The translations under genes were made by a program, and so were the position numbers. The notes beneath the pieces were generated by a model. It was not told the DNA's origin. It did not search any database and saw only the letters and a list, made by a program, of their open reading frames with translations. This document shows, one piece after another, positions 45,960 through 59,900 of a DNA stretch of 64,000 bases. The first letter of the stretch is position 1. Each line of letters begins with the position of its first letter. This DNA comes from Adineta ricciae (Eukaryota; Rotifera; Eurotatoria; Adinetida; Adinetidae), in contig CAJNOJ010000035.1 in assembly GCA_905250025.1 (NCBI GenBank), positions 124,001 through 188,000 on the forward strand, given 5' to 3'.

Positions 45960-48020
45960 ATGGTCGAAATCAATGACGTGGAAATGAAAGAAGCGGATCA
46001 AGCAACGACGTCAAACACGACAGCGACATCCAAAGATGCCAATACATTAACATTAGATGGTGAGTTCAAATCAGACTTCCGTTTATCTTCATGTATTTCT
46101 TTTCACTAGACATTAAGGAACAAGTTCGAACAATTGAGAAAGCTGTGAATTCCAAGGAACCTCGATATATCCTGCGCGTTTTACGAGCGCTTGCTTCAAC
46201 ACGAAAGCGTCTAAATGAAGAGATCGTTCGCCGTTTAATATCGTTCTACTATGGATCAAATCCAAGTGAGAAAGAAAGTCTTCTCGGATTCGCTTACTCT
46301 GCTGCTCAAGTTTGTAACACTTCGTTAGAATAAACAAATCACTAAGGTTTCTGACTTTTCAGCCAATGGACGTTGACATGGAAAAACCAAGTACGCCTGC
46401 AGCGACTGGCGAAAAGCAAACAACATCTCGGCCACAAACTTCACGAACACGTGCAGTTGCAATACCAGAAGTTGATTTATACATACATTTAATTGTCCTT
46501 CTCTATCTAATTGATCGGAATGCATTGAAGCCAGTAGGAAATTTTTCATGTTAAAATTCCACTCTGTTTATACCTTTTCTTCTCTCACTCTCTCCTAGGC
46601 CTTAGACTGTGCCAAGCGACTTGTGGACAAAACTAGCGTTCTCAATCGTCGAACACTTGATCTTCTCGCTGCTAAATGTTACTTTTACTACGCACGCATA
46701 TTTGAATTGAACAACATGCTTGACACTATTCGACCGTACGTATCAGAATTGTTTTTCAATTTACACTAGTACATACCTTCCATCTGTAGATTTTTACACA
46801 GTCGATTACGTACAGCAACATTGCGCAATGATTTCGAAGGCACCGCCGTCTTAATCAATCTCTTGTTGCGAAATTATCTTCATTACAATTTGTACAGTCA
46901 AGCGCAAAAGCTTGTACTTAAATCCGTCTTTCCTGATCATGCATCGAATAATGAATGGGCAAGATATTTGTACTATCTCGGTAAGAATACTCATTGAAAA
47001 AAAAAGAACGATATCTATATGTTGCATCTAGGTCGTATACGTGCCATGCAATTGGAATACACCAAAGCTCATCAACACTTATTAACAGCGACACGTAAAG
47101 CACCGCAACAAACAGCAATTGGCTTTCGACAGGATGTAAGTGAATCAGATACCATCTATTTGGAAGATTTGCTCTGTCTGTTTAGGCTCACAAATTTCTG
47201 ATCACCGTCGAATTACTTTTGGGAGATATTCCTGATAAAGCAACGTTTGAAAATCCTCAGTTAAAACGCTCATTAGATCCGTACTATCAATTAACGTTAG
47301 GTATGCTTGGCTTTTGAATAACTGCTGAGAAATATCTCGTTTTTGTTTAGCTGTGCGTGCTGGAGATCTAGGTCGATTCAAAGAAGTTCTCGATGCATTT
47401 TCCGATCGTTTCCAACGAGAAAAAACTTGGTCACTTATAATTCGGTTAGTAACATTTTCCTCAAAAAGAAAAGAAAATCATTTCATTCTTCGAATATTCT
47501 AGGTTGAGACACAATGTCATCAAAACCGGCATTAAAATGATTAGTTTATCGTACGCAAAGATTTCATTTAGCGATGTTGCACGAAAGTTACAACTTGATT
47601 CGCCTGAAGATGCGGAATACATCGTTGCTAAAGTAAATGACACATTCAAATCGAAATGTTTGTTTGAGTCGAACCATTTAGGCAATTCGTGATGGCGTCA
47701 TCGAAGCAACAATCAATCACGAACAAGGTTATGTTCAATCGCGTGAAATAGTCGATGTTTACACGACACGCGAACCTATGAATGCGTTTCATCAACGTAT
47801 CGAATTCTGTCTTAAAGTTCATAATGAAGCCGTCAAAGCCATGCGTTATCCACCCAAGAAATACAATGAAGATTTAGAAACAGCTCAAGTATGTTGATTG
47901 GATTATGTTGCAAGAAGACGTTGACTGATTTGCTTTTTCGTTGAATAGGAACGCCGCGAACGTGAACAAGAAGAATTAGAATATGCCAAAGAAATGGCTG
48001 ATGATGAGGATGATTTTTAA
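45960..48020 (+). CDS. PSMD3: 26S proteasome non-ATPase subunit 3 (RPN3)
   Basis: RPN3 is a PCI-domain subunit of the 19S lid. About ten exons with short introns. The acidic start [14 protein letters not shown] is followed by the conserved helical repeats ([124 protein letters not shown]). The PCI module follows: [54 protein letters not shown]. It ends with an acidic tail EMADDEDDF, like other RPN3 proteins. An insert of about 25 polar residues ([17 protein letters not shown]) replaces a low-complexity loop seen in animal orthologues. The start at 45960 is the only ATG giving the conserved acidic leader. Confidence 0.95.
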
Positions 48021-48115
48021 AATCCATTCGTTGAAAACGAAATCAAGGGAATTTGAGACATTGTTGCGTATTTACATTTGTTACTTTTATTTTCTTCTTT
48101 CCCCTCTTTCATCTT

Positions 48116-48121
48116 AATAAA
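48116..48121 (+). promoter_or_regulatory. polyadenylation signal of RPN3
   Basis: AATAAA 96 bp after the stop codon. Confidence 0.55.
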
Positions 48122-48235
48122 ACAAGAATCAAGATTCTCAAAAGTTGATTATTCCTTAATAATTTCTATGCTTACTTCTGTTCTATTTCAGATGATGATT
48201 AGGCGGAAGAATTTCCTTCAGTATAAACTCTCAAG

Positions 48236-51393
<3,158 letters not shown>

Positions 51394-52150
51394 AATTAGT
51401 TAAAGATTTCTATTTTGTTCCTTTCGCACCCATATCAAGTATCAAAAAAACGAACACCTGGGGGCTGCTTTCGTTCTTTTATTGTTATCTTCATGTTGTT
51501 GTTATTTTCTCTCTCTCTCTTTCTCTCTATTCTTCAGCAATGTCTTCTCGTTGTTGGTGTATTTTCCTCGGAATCTTTTATTGATTGTACAGCGAGAATT
51601 CATTTTACAAATACACGTTTTTTTTTCTTAACTTGTACTTGAATGTTCCACTATGTTTATGATGATGATGGTGTTGACTCAATTGGCTACTATGTGTGAA
51701 AAAGAAAAGAAATATATATATATTACACATAATTCCTTCGGTTTTTTCTCTTTCTCTCTTTATTTGGATGTGTTTGTTGTTTAGACATTCTTTGTGGTTC
51801 ACACATTACTGAGTTTTGTTCGTTCTTTCTTCATTTTTCTTGCAACAAAAAAAACAAGTCATGGAGATTATGTTCATCAAAACCTCTCGTCTGTTTTCTT
51901 ATGTCCAATGGGCAGATATTAACATCAATGCAACCATGTTCTCGAAATTGAATGATGGATTATTCAGCCAGAAGGAGTTCGGCGAGGATTTTACTTTTAT
52001 TCTGTCATTCAAAACATTCGGTGGTAATTTACATAGAGAAGTTTCTATTCTTCACTGTAATGAACAAAACTACGTTCTAAGATATTGTCAAACAATGATT
52101 ATTATACAAAATACTACTGCAAAATTCACAAAGTCTCGTAGCGTACGAAG
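51394..52150. other. 3' UTR of PI4KB and overlapping 3' flank of the coiled-coil gene
   Basis: A plus-strand open frame of 146 codons lies in 51816-52256. It overlaps the last exon of the minus-strand coiled-coil gene and shows no family motif, so it is not called. CT-rich tracts occur near 51510-51530. Confidence 0.4.
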
Positions 52151-54113
52151 TTATCCATTGGTTTCGTTTGTACATGGTTGTCGTGTTTTCGCTTCGAGTT
52201 CAGCTAACTCTTCTTGTGTTGTATTGTGTTGTTTATTCAGTTCTGTCATTTGTTGAGCTAAGCGAAGACGTTCATGAAGAATCTTGGTCAGTAATGCTTC
52301 GTTCTAAAAGCAAAAACGGATGAAACTTGATGATCAAATGCGCGATTCTTTAAACCTTCGAATGTTGTGGAACTGTATTCGAACCATCCGGTTCGTTGCG
52401 AAGTGCGTTTATCGATGAATTCTGAGAAAGAAGACCTGATGCGAAAACATTGTACGATGTTGGAGGTTCGACTGGAGTGGTAACAGTCGAACGTTGTTTC
52501 GGCGCATTCGTTTCGTTATGAACTGAATGAAGATTGGTGTCTGAAATGAACTCAATTGCACAACGTAATTTCGAATGAACACTTTTACCATTAGTCATTT
52601 GTTGAGCCAGAGCAAGTAGCTCTTCTATTCCATTGTTTGGTTCTTTAGGTGCGATGTACGGTTTTTGTATGTTGTTCGTCCAATTCTGACACGATTGACC
52701 GTCGAGTTGATTTCGATCATGATGAAAACCGCAAGCTGAGAGATGCTCGAAGATGTTTTCGGTCGTAGGAAAGAATGAGCTCTTACGTTTTTTATTGGAT
52801 ATAATTTCGTGATTGACCAATTGACAAAGCGTTTGCATCATTGTTTGTAATGTTGTCATTTGATTCTCAATCTTTTGTTGGAAATCTAGTTGTGTTTTAA
52901 TAACAAGCGAAAGTTGATCTTTGAGTGTATTAAGTTCTTGTTTTCCTTTCGAAGTCGGAGTACACTGTAAGAAAATAATTATTCGAAATAGAATACGATT
53001 CAAGATATGTATGTACTTGTTTAACATGGCCCGCAAGTGTGAGAAGTGCGGTAGCTAGTGCAAAACTACATGTATTTGATGATAGATCGTTACGAGTTGG
53101 TTTATAACCTGTCATCGATTCTAAATCGTTTAATTCGATCGTTAGACGATCCAGTAACTGAAAGGAAATTATGCCTTTCATCTAGATTTCAATAAGTATG
53201 GTTTACTTTTCTTAATTGAATCGATGATGTATTCATATTCGATTCATGATCATTGGATTTCTCTGTATGAGCATTGAATGAAACCTTAGATATCGTTCGA
53301 ACGTCATTCGTATCTGAATAATGGCTATGTGAACGTATTATCGGATGTTTTTGATCATTTCTTTCATGCGAACGAGCATAACGAAAAGATTGATGTCCTA
53401 TTGGTTCTTCTTCTGTAGAGTTTGTTGATAGATTTTCTAGATTTATTCAAAGTATAGAACTATCGATTGACGAAAAATGTCTTCTACAAACCTTCCGTTT
53501 GATCGTGGTTGATGAACGTGTAGTTTTTCGCCGATGCGGGTCTAAGTACGATATTTTTAATTTAAGTTTAGATGGTTCGTAATTCATTTACTTACCTTAT
53601 CTTTTGGACGGAAGAAGTCTTACCATCGTATTTCTAGAAATGCAATCCTAACAATCTCAATTCACGTAATTTATTCGATCTTACAAGATGATTTTTCGAT
53701 ATCGTTCTATCTGAACCATTGGATTTCTGTATTAAATCATTAATCTAAATTCGAATAGTCATGAACGAATCTCAATTGATTTCACTTACATTTTGATTTT
53801 TTAAAAGTATGTCTCGTAACATTTCTAATTGACTTCTACTATTTTCACAATCATTCATTGCGAAGTTTCGTTGCTTCTCTTTGTCAATCAATTGATAACA
53901 TAATCGTCGTCGATTCTAGGAGAAAAACATCTTTCTTAAAGAAATACCTTTCACTGAACAATTACCAGTTCATCATCACTTATTCGATCAACATGTATTG
54001 ACTAAAATATCACGACAAGATCAAAAAAAGTAACAGAAAATTCAATTTCATCCTACATTACGATCATATGACTTTTTCAAAGTTGATTTTCGATGCATAA
54101 CTCCCTTCGACAT
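52151..54113 (-). CDS. coiled-coil protein, possibly SPICE1-like centriole protein
   Basis: A gene of at least nine small exons. The first (54113 down) encodes MSKGVMHRKSTLKKSYDR. The next carry IHVDRISDDEL and a basic/coiled segment (RRRLCYQLIDKEKQRNF, SRSQLEMLRDILLKNQN). A polar exon at about 53490-53205 follows, then a conserved-looking block LLDRLTIELNDLESMTGYKP, SSNTCSFALATALLTLAGHVKQ. Next come further coiled coil (LKDQLSLVIKTQLDFQQKIENQM), a second polar exon, and a last exon (52304-52151) with LLTKILHERLRLAQQMTELNKQ. The middle block resembles the segment of SPICE1 with VxxxELxxMExxTG followed by a leucine-rich helix. SPICE1 works in centriole duplication and spindle formation. This match is partial and from memory, so the name is tentative; coiled-coil nature is clear. 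Confidence 0.5.
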
Positions 54114-54325
54114 CGTTGTTGTCAACTGAACATGAGATGAACTTTGAACGAGATTGGACTGTGTTCAGTCTATTCCTATGGCAACTGACCTTCTCGATAA
54201 GTGACATCTATGCATGGAGATGATTGAAGAATAATAATTTCGCATTAGTTTATTGTGGAATGAGAAAAAAGGAACATTTTAGATTCATTATTACAAAAAA
54301 ACAACTGTTTTGTACATCATTCAGT

Positions 54326-54586
54326 TCATTGAAGATCAACGCCAAGTTTTTCTTGTTGTTTTAACTTGTCTTGTGCTTCGTTTTGCAATGTTTCTAACTA
54401 AAAGAAATTGACTTGTTGTGATTAAATATTCATAGAACATTAATGTAAACGTACCTTTTCTAATGTCAACGATTTCAACGGCATAATTTTCGGTTTGGAT
54501 ATGACGTATTTCAATTGTTCATCGAAATAGAGCAAACCTTGAGTAGGTAAATATTCATCGATACGTGACGATCGATTGTCAGACAT
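54326..54586 (-). CDS. BBIP1: BBSome-interacting protein 1 (BBIP1/BBS18)
   Basis: A 67-residue protein in two exons (54586-54455 and 54397-54326, 57 bp intron); too short for ordinary ORF calling. It reads MSDNRSSRIDEYLPTQG, a middle KYVISKPKIMPLKSLTLEKL, and a helical end ETLQNEAQDKLKQQEKLG. The PKxxPLKSLTLEKLE core is the signature of BBIP1, the smallest subunit of the BBSome, which moves membrane proteins in and out of cilia and is linked to tubulin acetylation. Length is slightly below the human 92 residues owing to a shorter N-terminus. It sits between two other minus-strand genes, 213 bp beyond the start of the coiled-coil gene and 109 bp from the stop of the SDR gene. Confidence 0.9.
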
Positions 54587-54694
54587 CTAGAATAGAAAAT
54601 ATATCGTCATGTCAATGTGCTAAGCAAAAGAAAATCATAAATATATATGTGAGTTTAAAATATTGTACTGTTTAAATAATGAAAAGACCATCCT

Positions 54695-55420
54695 CTACCA
54701 TGGATGTTCTTGACAATTTTCATCGAAATACTTTCCGGATGGACCGTCATCCGGTAGAGTTGCTAGGAAAACGGATGATTTTGCACCGATTTCAACGGAA
54801 TGACCTTTAAAACCTGTTAAATCTGTTGCTGTTAAACCGGGTGTACAAGAATTGACTTTAATATTCGTTTTCTCCAACTCCTGAGCCAATTGAATGGTTA
54901 GCATATTCAGCGATGCTTTCGATGCACTATAAGCCAAATGATAATAATGCGGTTGATTTGTTTCGTGGAAATAGAATGAACCGAGACCACTGGAAACATT
55001 CACGATTCGACCGGACGAAGATTTACGAAGTAAAGGTAAGAATGCTCTGGTCACTGCGAAAGCGCCGAAAAAGTTGACTTCGAAATTCTGTCGAATAGTG
55101 TCCAATGTAAGTGCGCTTGGTCGTGGTTCGTTACCGTACACTCCGCTATTGTTGATAAGAATGTCGAGATAACCATATTTGTTCGTCACTTCTTCAACTG
55201 CAGCGGCAATGCTCGATTGATCAGTGACATCAATTTGAATCAATGATACTGGAAGATTCTCCGCGACTAATTGCTCAACCGCTTGATTTCCTCGAGTTTC
55301 ATCACGAGAACCAAGAAGTACGTGAATACCCTTCGTTGCTAGCTGACGCGCAACTTGGAAGCCAATACCTTTATTAGCACCAGTAATTAATGCAAGTCGT
55401 CTTTTATCAGTTGTTGTCAT
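54695..55420 (-). CDS. short-chain dehydrogenase/reductase, carbonyl-reductase-like
   Basis: An intronless 241-residue classical SDR. The NADP(H)-binding motif is ITGANKGIGFQVARQL (TGxxxGIG), followed by LLGSRD with the arginine that favours NADPH, IDVTD, and NNSGVYG (NNAG-type motif). The catalytic triad residues are the serine in IVNVSSGLGSF and YSASK (Y and K). PGLTATDLTGF closes the cofactor loop. The pattern GANKGIG with PGLTATDLTG and a compact 240-residue length resembles bacterial and plant carbonyl-reductase-like SDRs. The absence of introns in a region where nearly every gene is split is unusual. The substrate cannot be predicted. It starts head-to-head with the RBX1 copy about 180 bp away. 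Confidence 0.9.
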   Translation of the reverse strand: MTTTDKRRLALITGANKGIGFQVARQLATKGIHVLLGSRDETRGNQAVEQLVAENLPVSLIQIDVTDQSSIAAAVEEVTNKYGYLDILINNSGVYGNEPRPSALTLDTIRQNFEVNFFGAFAVTRAFLPLLRKSSSGRIVNVSSGLGSFYFHETNQPHYYHLAYSASKASLNMLTIQLAQELEKTNIKVNSCTPGLTATDLTGFKGHSVEIGAKSSVFLATLPDDGPSGKYFDENCQEHPW

Positions 55421-55597
55421 GGAATGTTGTCTTTGTAGATTATTTAAATGAACGAAGAAGTCTTCTTGTTTTTGGTGATTTATTCCTGTCTATTCTTTTC
55501 TTCGACGCGTGCATTGATTGGTTTAAAATAAACGAATTAGAATTCATAGATATCTTTTTTTCTTGTTTGTGTTTATTTCTTTTTGTTTTTTTTCTCT

Positions 55598-56073
55598 CTT
55601 TCACTCTGAGAAACTCAAGTTCTCTTGTTTTCTCAAGAGCAAAACTTGGTCAATCAAACTTCGACGATTTCATCAGAAACAACGTCGATACTAACTGACA
55701 ATGTCGACAATCCGTCTAATCCTTCAGAAACGGACGCATCGACTGTGCAGCATAAACGTTTTGAAGTCAAAAAGTGGAATCCTGTAATTCTCTGGGCATG
55801 GGATATTCTCGTTGACAATTGTGCAATCATATCATGGATCTTTGTATTGACTGTCAAGCAAATCTAGCCACAACGACAACTGATAAAAGCACGGTCGCTT
55901 GGGGAGTATGCAACCATGTACGTCAGAGTCTAAACTGGGATGGTTACATCAAATCATGAGATTTTCTTCTTGATTAGGCATTTCATTTCCATTGTATCTC
56001 ACGTTGTCTGAAAACACGACATGTATGTCTACTAGATAATAGTGATTGGGAATTTCAAAACTATGGCTGTTGA
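55598..56073 (+). pseudogene. RBX1: RBX1/ROC1-like RING gene copy with a 10-nt deletion
   Basis: RBX1 is the RING subunit of cullin-RING ubiquitin ligases. The sequence encodes [19 protein letters not shown] and VDNCAI; then, one frame off, [19 protein letters not shown] and TVAWGVCNH. After a 60 bp intron (55918-55977) it reads [17 protein letters not shown] and DWEFQNYGC to the stop at 56073. Between CAI and IMDLC only 2 nt remain where the family has the four codons for CRNH. Thus 10 nt are missing near 55827, removing a zinc-ligand cysteine and shifting the frame. Two otherwise invariant positions also differ: ISRW is ISRC and VCPLD is VCLLD. No in-frame ATG precedes the conserved part in this exon. 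A functional copy is expected elsewhere in the genome. A sequencing deletion is possible, but the extra substitutions favour real decay. Confidence 0.8.
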
Positions 56074-56949
56074 ATCGTAATATATGATGATCTTTTGTTT
56101 TTCTCGAATAAATATCCTTTTATATAATTAGTTATGTTATATACTGAGAATCTCATTTTTTTAGATATAAATTTATACTGACAACGGCGACAACAAAAAA
56201 TCAAATTTGACATCTTTGAACTAATTTAGATATTATTTCGAATTACGATTATTAAGAGATCATTCTGCTCGACAGAAGACATGCTGATTCTTTTCTACGA
56301 TATTCGTAACCAGATGGTTATCTTTTGTAATTCTAGATGTCGCAAAACTCAATAGATCATTTCATTCTTTATCTTACGTGTACATACACTTTACTTACAC
56401 AGTTACCGTTTGTTTCTCGTATTACAACCATGTAAAATATTTCATAAGGAGAAAATAAGTCAGAAGGATTGAAGAGCGAGACAAAGCTATTGTTGTTACT
56501 TAGCGCGAAAATTCCTCTTTATATTTGTCGTTAAACATTATCTTAATGTTAATTGATGAATATGATTACTATTATCAATGAGAATCATCGTTATTTTCCT
56601 TTTTTCCTCTCTTTCCGTTCTTGAGCTAAGTTTTTTTTTTCTCTTTCCATTCTGACAATTTCTTTTCTTTTACATTGCATTAAATTGTTTTTTTCTCTTC
56701 TGTTACTGTATGTTTTAATGCGCAAGCGTTTCAACGACGTCTGTCGCCAACTATTACAATCATGGTTATTTTTTTTTTGTAGGGAACAGGACGAAGAGAC
56801 TAGTACATATCTGTATATTTTCTGTTAGCGTCGAATCGTTCTTTTCTCTCCCTTTCTCTCTCTTTCTCGCGACTCTGTTGACTTGTTTTCGAGAAAAAAA
56901 ATAGTACAAACAGTTTATCTCGTTTCAGATCGGGTGATCATCATACACC
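56074..56949. other. intergenic, upstream region of MADD
   Basis: T-rich noncoding sequence with pyrimidine tracts. A short run ending TTTCAG at 56930 precedes the MADD ATG and may be the acceptor of a 5' UTR intron. Confidence 0.45.
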
Positions 56950-59900
56950 ATGTGTGAACAAACCAAACGTTATTTTTCCCCACGTCTTGTTGACTATGTG
57001 ATCATAGTTGGTTGTCGTCATCCAAATAAATATAATCATGTCACACAAACACCTGAGTTACTTCGACGCTATCCATTGGAAGATCACAAGGATTTTGCCT
57101 TGCCGCCTGATGTGATCTTCTTCTGTCAACCGGAAGGATGTATAAATACGGGTCATCAACGAACAGCATTTCGTCAAATAACTTCATTTGTGTTTACATT
57201 AACGGAAAAAGATTCGAATCGTCAACGTTTTGGAATATGTGTGAACTTTTATCGACATTTCTCCCGGCGAACATGTTCAGTTCACAATCCAAATCAGCAA
57301 AAATCGGATGCAACTACTGAAGAGGGACAATCGTCAGTTTCAAATGATCAAAAAGAAGAAACGGACGAATCAGATCCGACCGAACGCAAACGTAAACGGC
57401 GTTTGAGAAACAATACATTGACATCTATTTGTCTAATCAGTCATCATCCATTTTTTACACGTTTTCGTGAATGCCTGGTGACACTGAAGGCAATTATCGA
57501 TGCCTGCAATGAAAGATCGTGTGCAAAACGCACAGGTGCATCTAAAGGCACATCTAGGTTAGTTGCTGAAAGACGCTTCCTACGTTTGTTTAATTGAATT
57601 TGTGATCTATCTTTCCAGAGAGACTGTTTGGGGTGTATTAACTGGTCAAGCATGTGAGTGTACATCTAATCTAGTCGGTCACGAAGTGCGCGAAATTGAA
57701 ACATGGATATTACGATTATTAAGCGCACCTGTATCTATTCCAGGAAAGACAAAGATTTTGGTATGAATCTAAATGATATATGTTCTCTTTTTAGTTAACT
57801 TGTTCACTTCATATTTAGATTGAAACATTACCCAACGAGCCACCAATGTTATTTGCTCTACCTGATCATACGCGATTTTCATTAGTTGATTTTCCGCTAC
57901 ATTTACCATTGGAATTGTTAGGCGTGGACTTATGTATACGAGTTCTAACGTTAATTATGCTAGAAAATAAGGTAATGCCCTGAGAATGAATACTTTATAT
58001 GAATAAGCAGAAAGTTTAAGAAAATATTGACATTAGACTCGTAAATGTATGAAATCGTTAAGCTAGTTGTCGTTTTTCCTATTCATTTAGGTCGTGTTTC
58101 AATCTCGTGATTATAATGCATTAACAATGAGTGTTTTGGCATTTGTTGCCTTATTATATCCACTTGAATATATGTTTCCTGTTATTCCGTTATTACCAAC
58201 ATGTATGACAGGAGCTGAACAGGTAAATGTGTACAATCAGAGTGCAATTCCACGAATAAAACCGTGCTCTTTTAGCTCTTATTAATTCCAACTCCATTTA
58301 TAATTGGTGTGCCAGCTAGTTTCTTCCCTTATAAAGGAATGAATCCACAACAGTTCGATGACATATGGATTGTAGATCTCGATGCAAATCAAGTGAGTTG
58401 ATTTGTGTTCTAGGTCGATTTCAAATGTTTTTCTCGCAGATCATTCAACCTCGACAAGCCGAGCCATTCTTCGACATTCCAGAATTTGAGTATAACATTT
58501 TAAGCAATCATTTAAAGCAAGCGTTAGGTAGTATGTCAATTGATCCCGAACCGGTTCAAAGTTTTGATGCTATGCTCAACGATAAATCATATTTAATGAC
58601 CGCGCAAAATTCTATTCCACTCTCATCGACATCCTACAATCCATTTATCTACGGAAATGATGTTGATTCTGTTGATATTGCAACACGGGTTGCGATGGTA
58701 CGATTTTTCAATTCACCAAACATATTGGGTAATTTCAATGAACATACGAGAACGTTACGTTTACATCCACGAGCGGTAGTCGCTTTTCAATACAGCAGTT
58801 TCGTTCGCTCGCGACCAGTTAAATCAGCATTCATCATTCGTTTAGCTAAAACTCAAGTAGGAATTTCGCGAGAAAGAACTTTTCATAGTAACGATTGGAT
58901 CATTATAGGCAGTCGAGTTTTTTGCTGAATGGTCATTATGTCCAGATAATGTCGCGTTCTTACGCGTACAAACGGGCGTTTATGATCCCGCACTCATTGG
59001 TGATAAACCGAAATGGTACAGTCGCAATCTCACGTCGATTCCATTCAATATTATCGAACAGAATAGCACTCTTGGAGACGCCGTTAGCGCATTTAACTCC
59101 AAAATAAATGCTGTTGAACATACGCCGACCGGTATGAAATGTGCAGAATCATAAATGTGTCATGTGTCTCCTTTGTTAATCTTAGACGAAAGTGGAAGTG
59201 ATTCTGAAGACGACAATAGCAACTCCGATTATTCGTCGTTGAGTGAATTTGTATCTGAAATGCGAAACAGCGAAATATGTGGTGAAATTCGAGGTAAAGT
59301 GAAGTTTTGTTTTCGAACAACTTTTGGTCTTGGAAACGCGATTCTAGTAGCCAAAATATATCCAGCAAACCAAGAAAAAACAGCCTGTGTTGAATATTCC
59401 ACAGTTTACAGTCCACCGGAAGAATTGCACATACCCGACGGATCAACGAATCACATGCCTAGTCCTGGCGCTAGCGGAAACGAATCAAGTCATTCGATCA
59501 GTGAATCGACAGTTAGTTCAAGTACCAATTCGCAGGTCAACTCTGGACTTAACTCACCCAGCGAAGAGATGAACGAAATTGTTCCTGATCTATCGAATAC
59601 ACCACATGATATTGATTCCAAATCAAGTTCGGCAACCATTACACCAGTAACGAAAACATTTCCAAAGTAAGGAGCATATCGTTTCGATGAAATGAGTAAG
59701 CTATATACTTTTTGATTCTCTTCAGACCACTCTTTGATTCGAAAGCATTGGCAAGTGGCGATAATTCTGCTCAATCATCATCTCCGGAAAATAGTACGAA
59801 GAATGTGACTACGCAAGGAAGCGTCAACCAACGCGTTAGCGTAACAATGACACGTGCAGATAGTCATGATTCGAATACAAGTGCAATAGCAACGAAAGCT

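Noticed and set aside
51816-52256. 146-codon plus-strand open frame after PI4KB
   Set aside because: It overlaps the last exon of the minus-strand coiled-coil gene, has no family motif and lies in PI4KB 3' UTR sequence; treated as a shadow.
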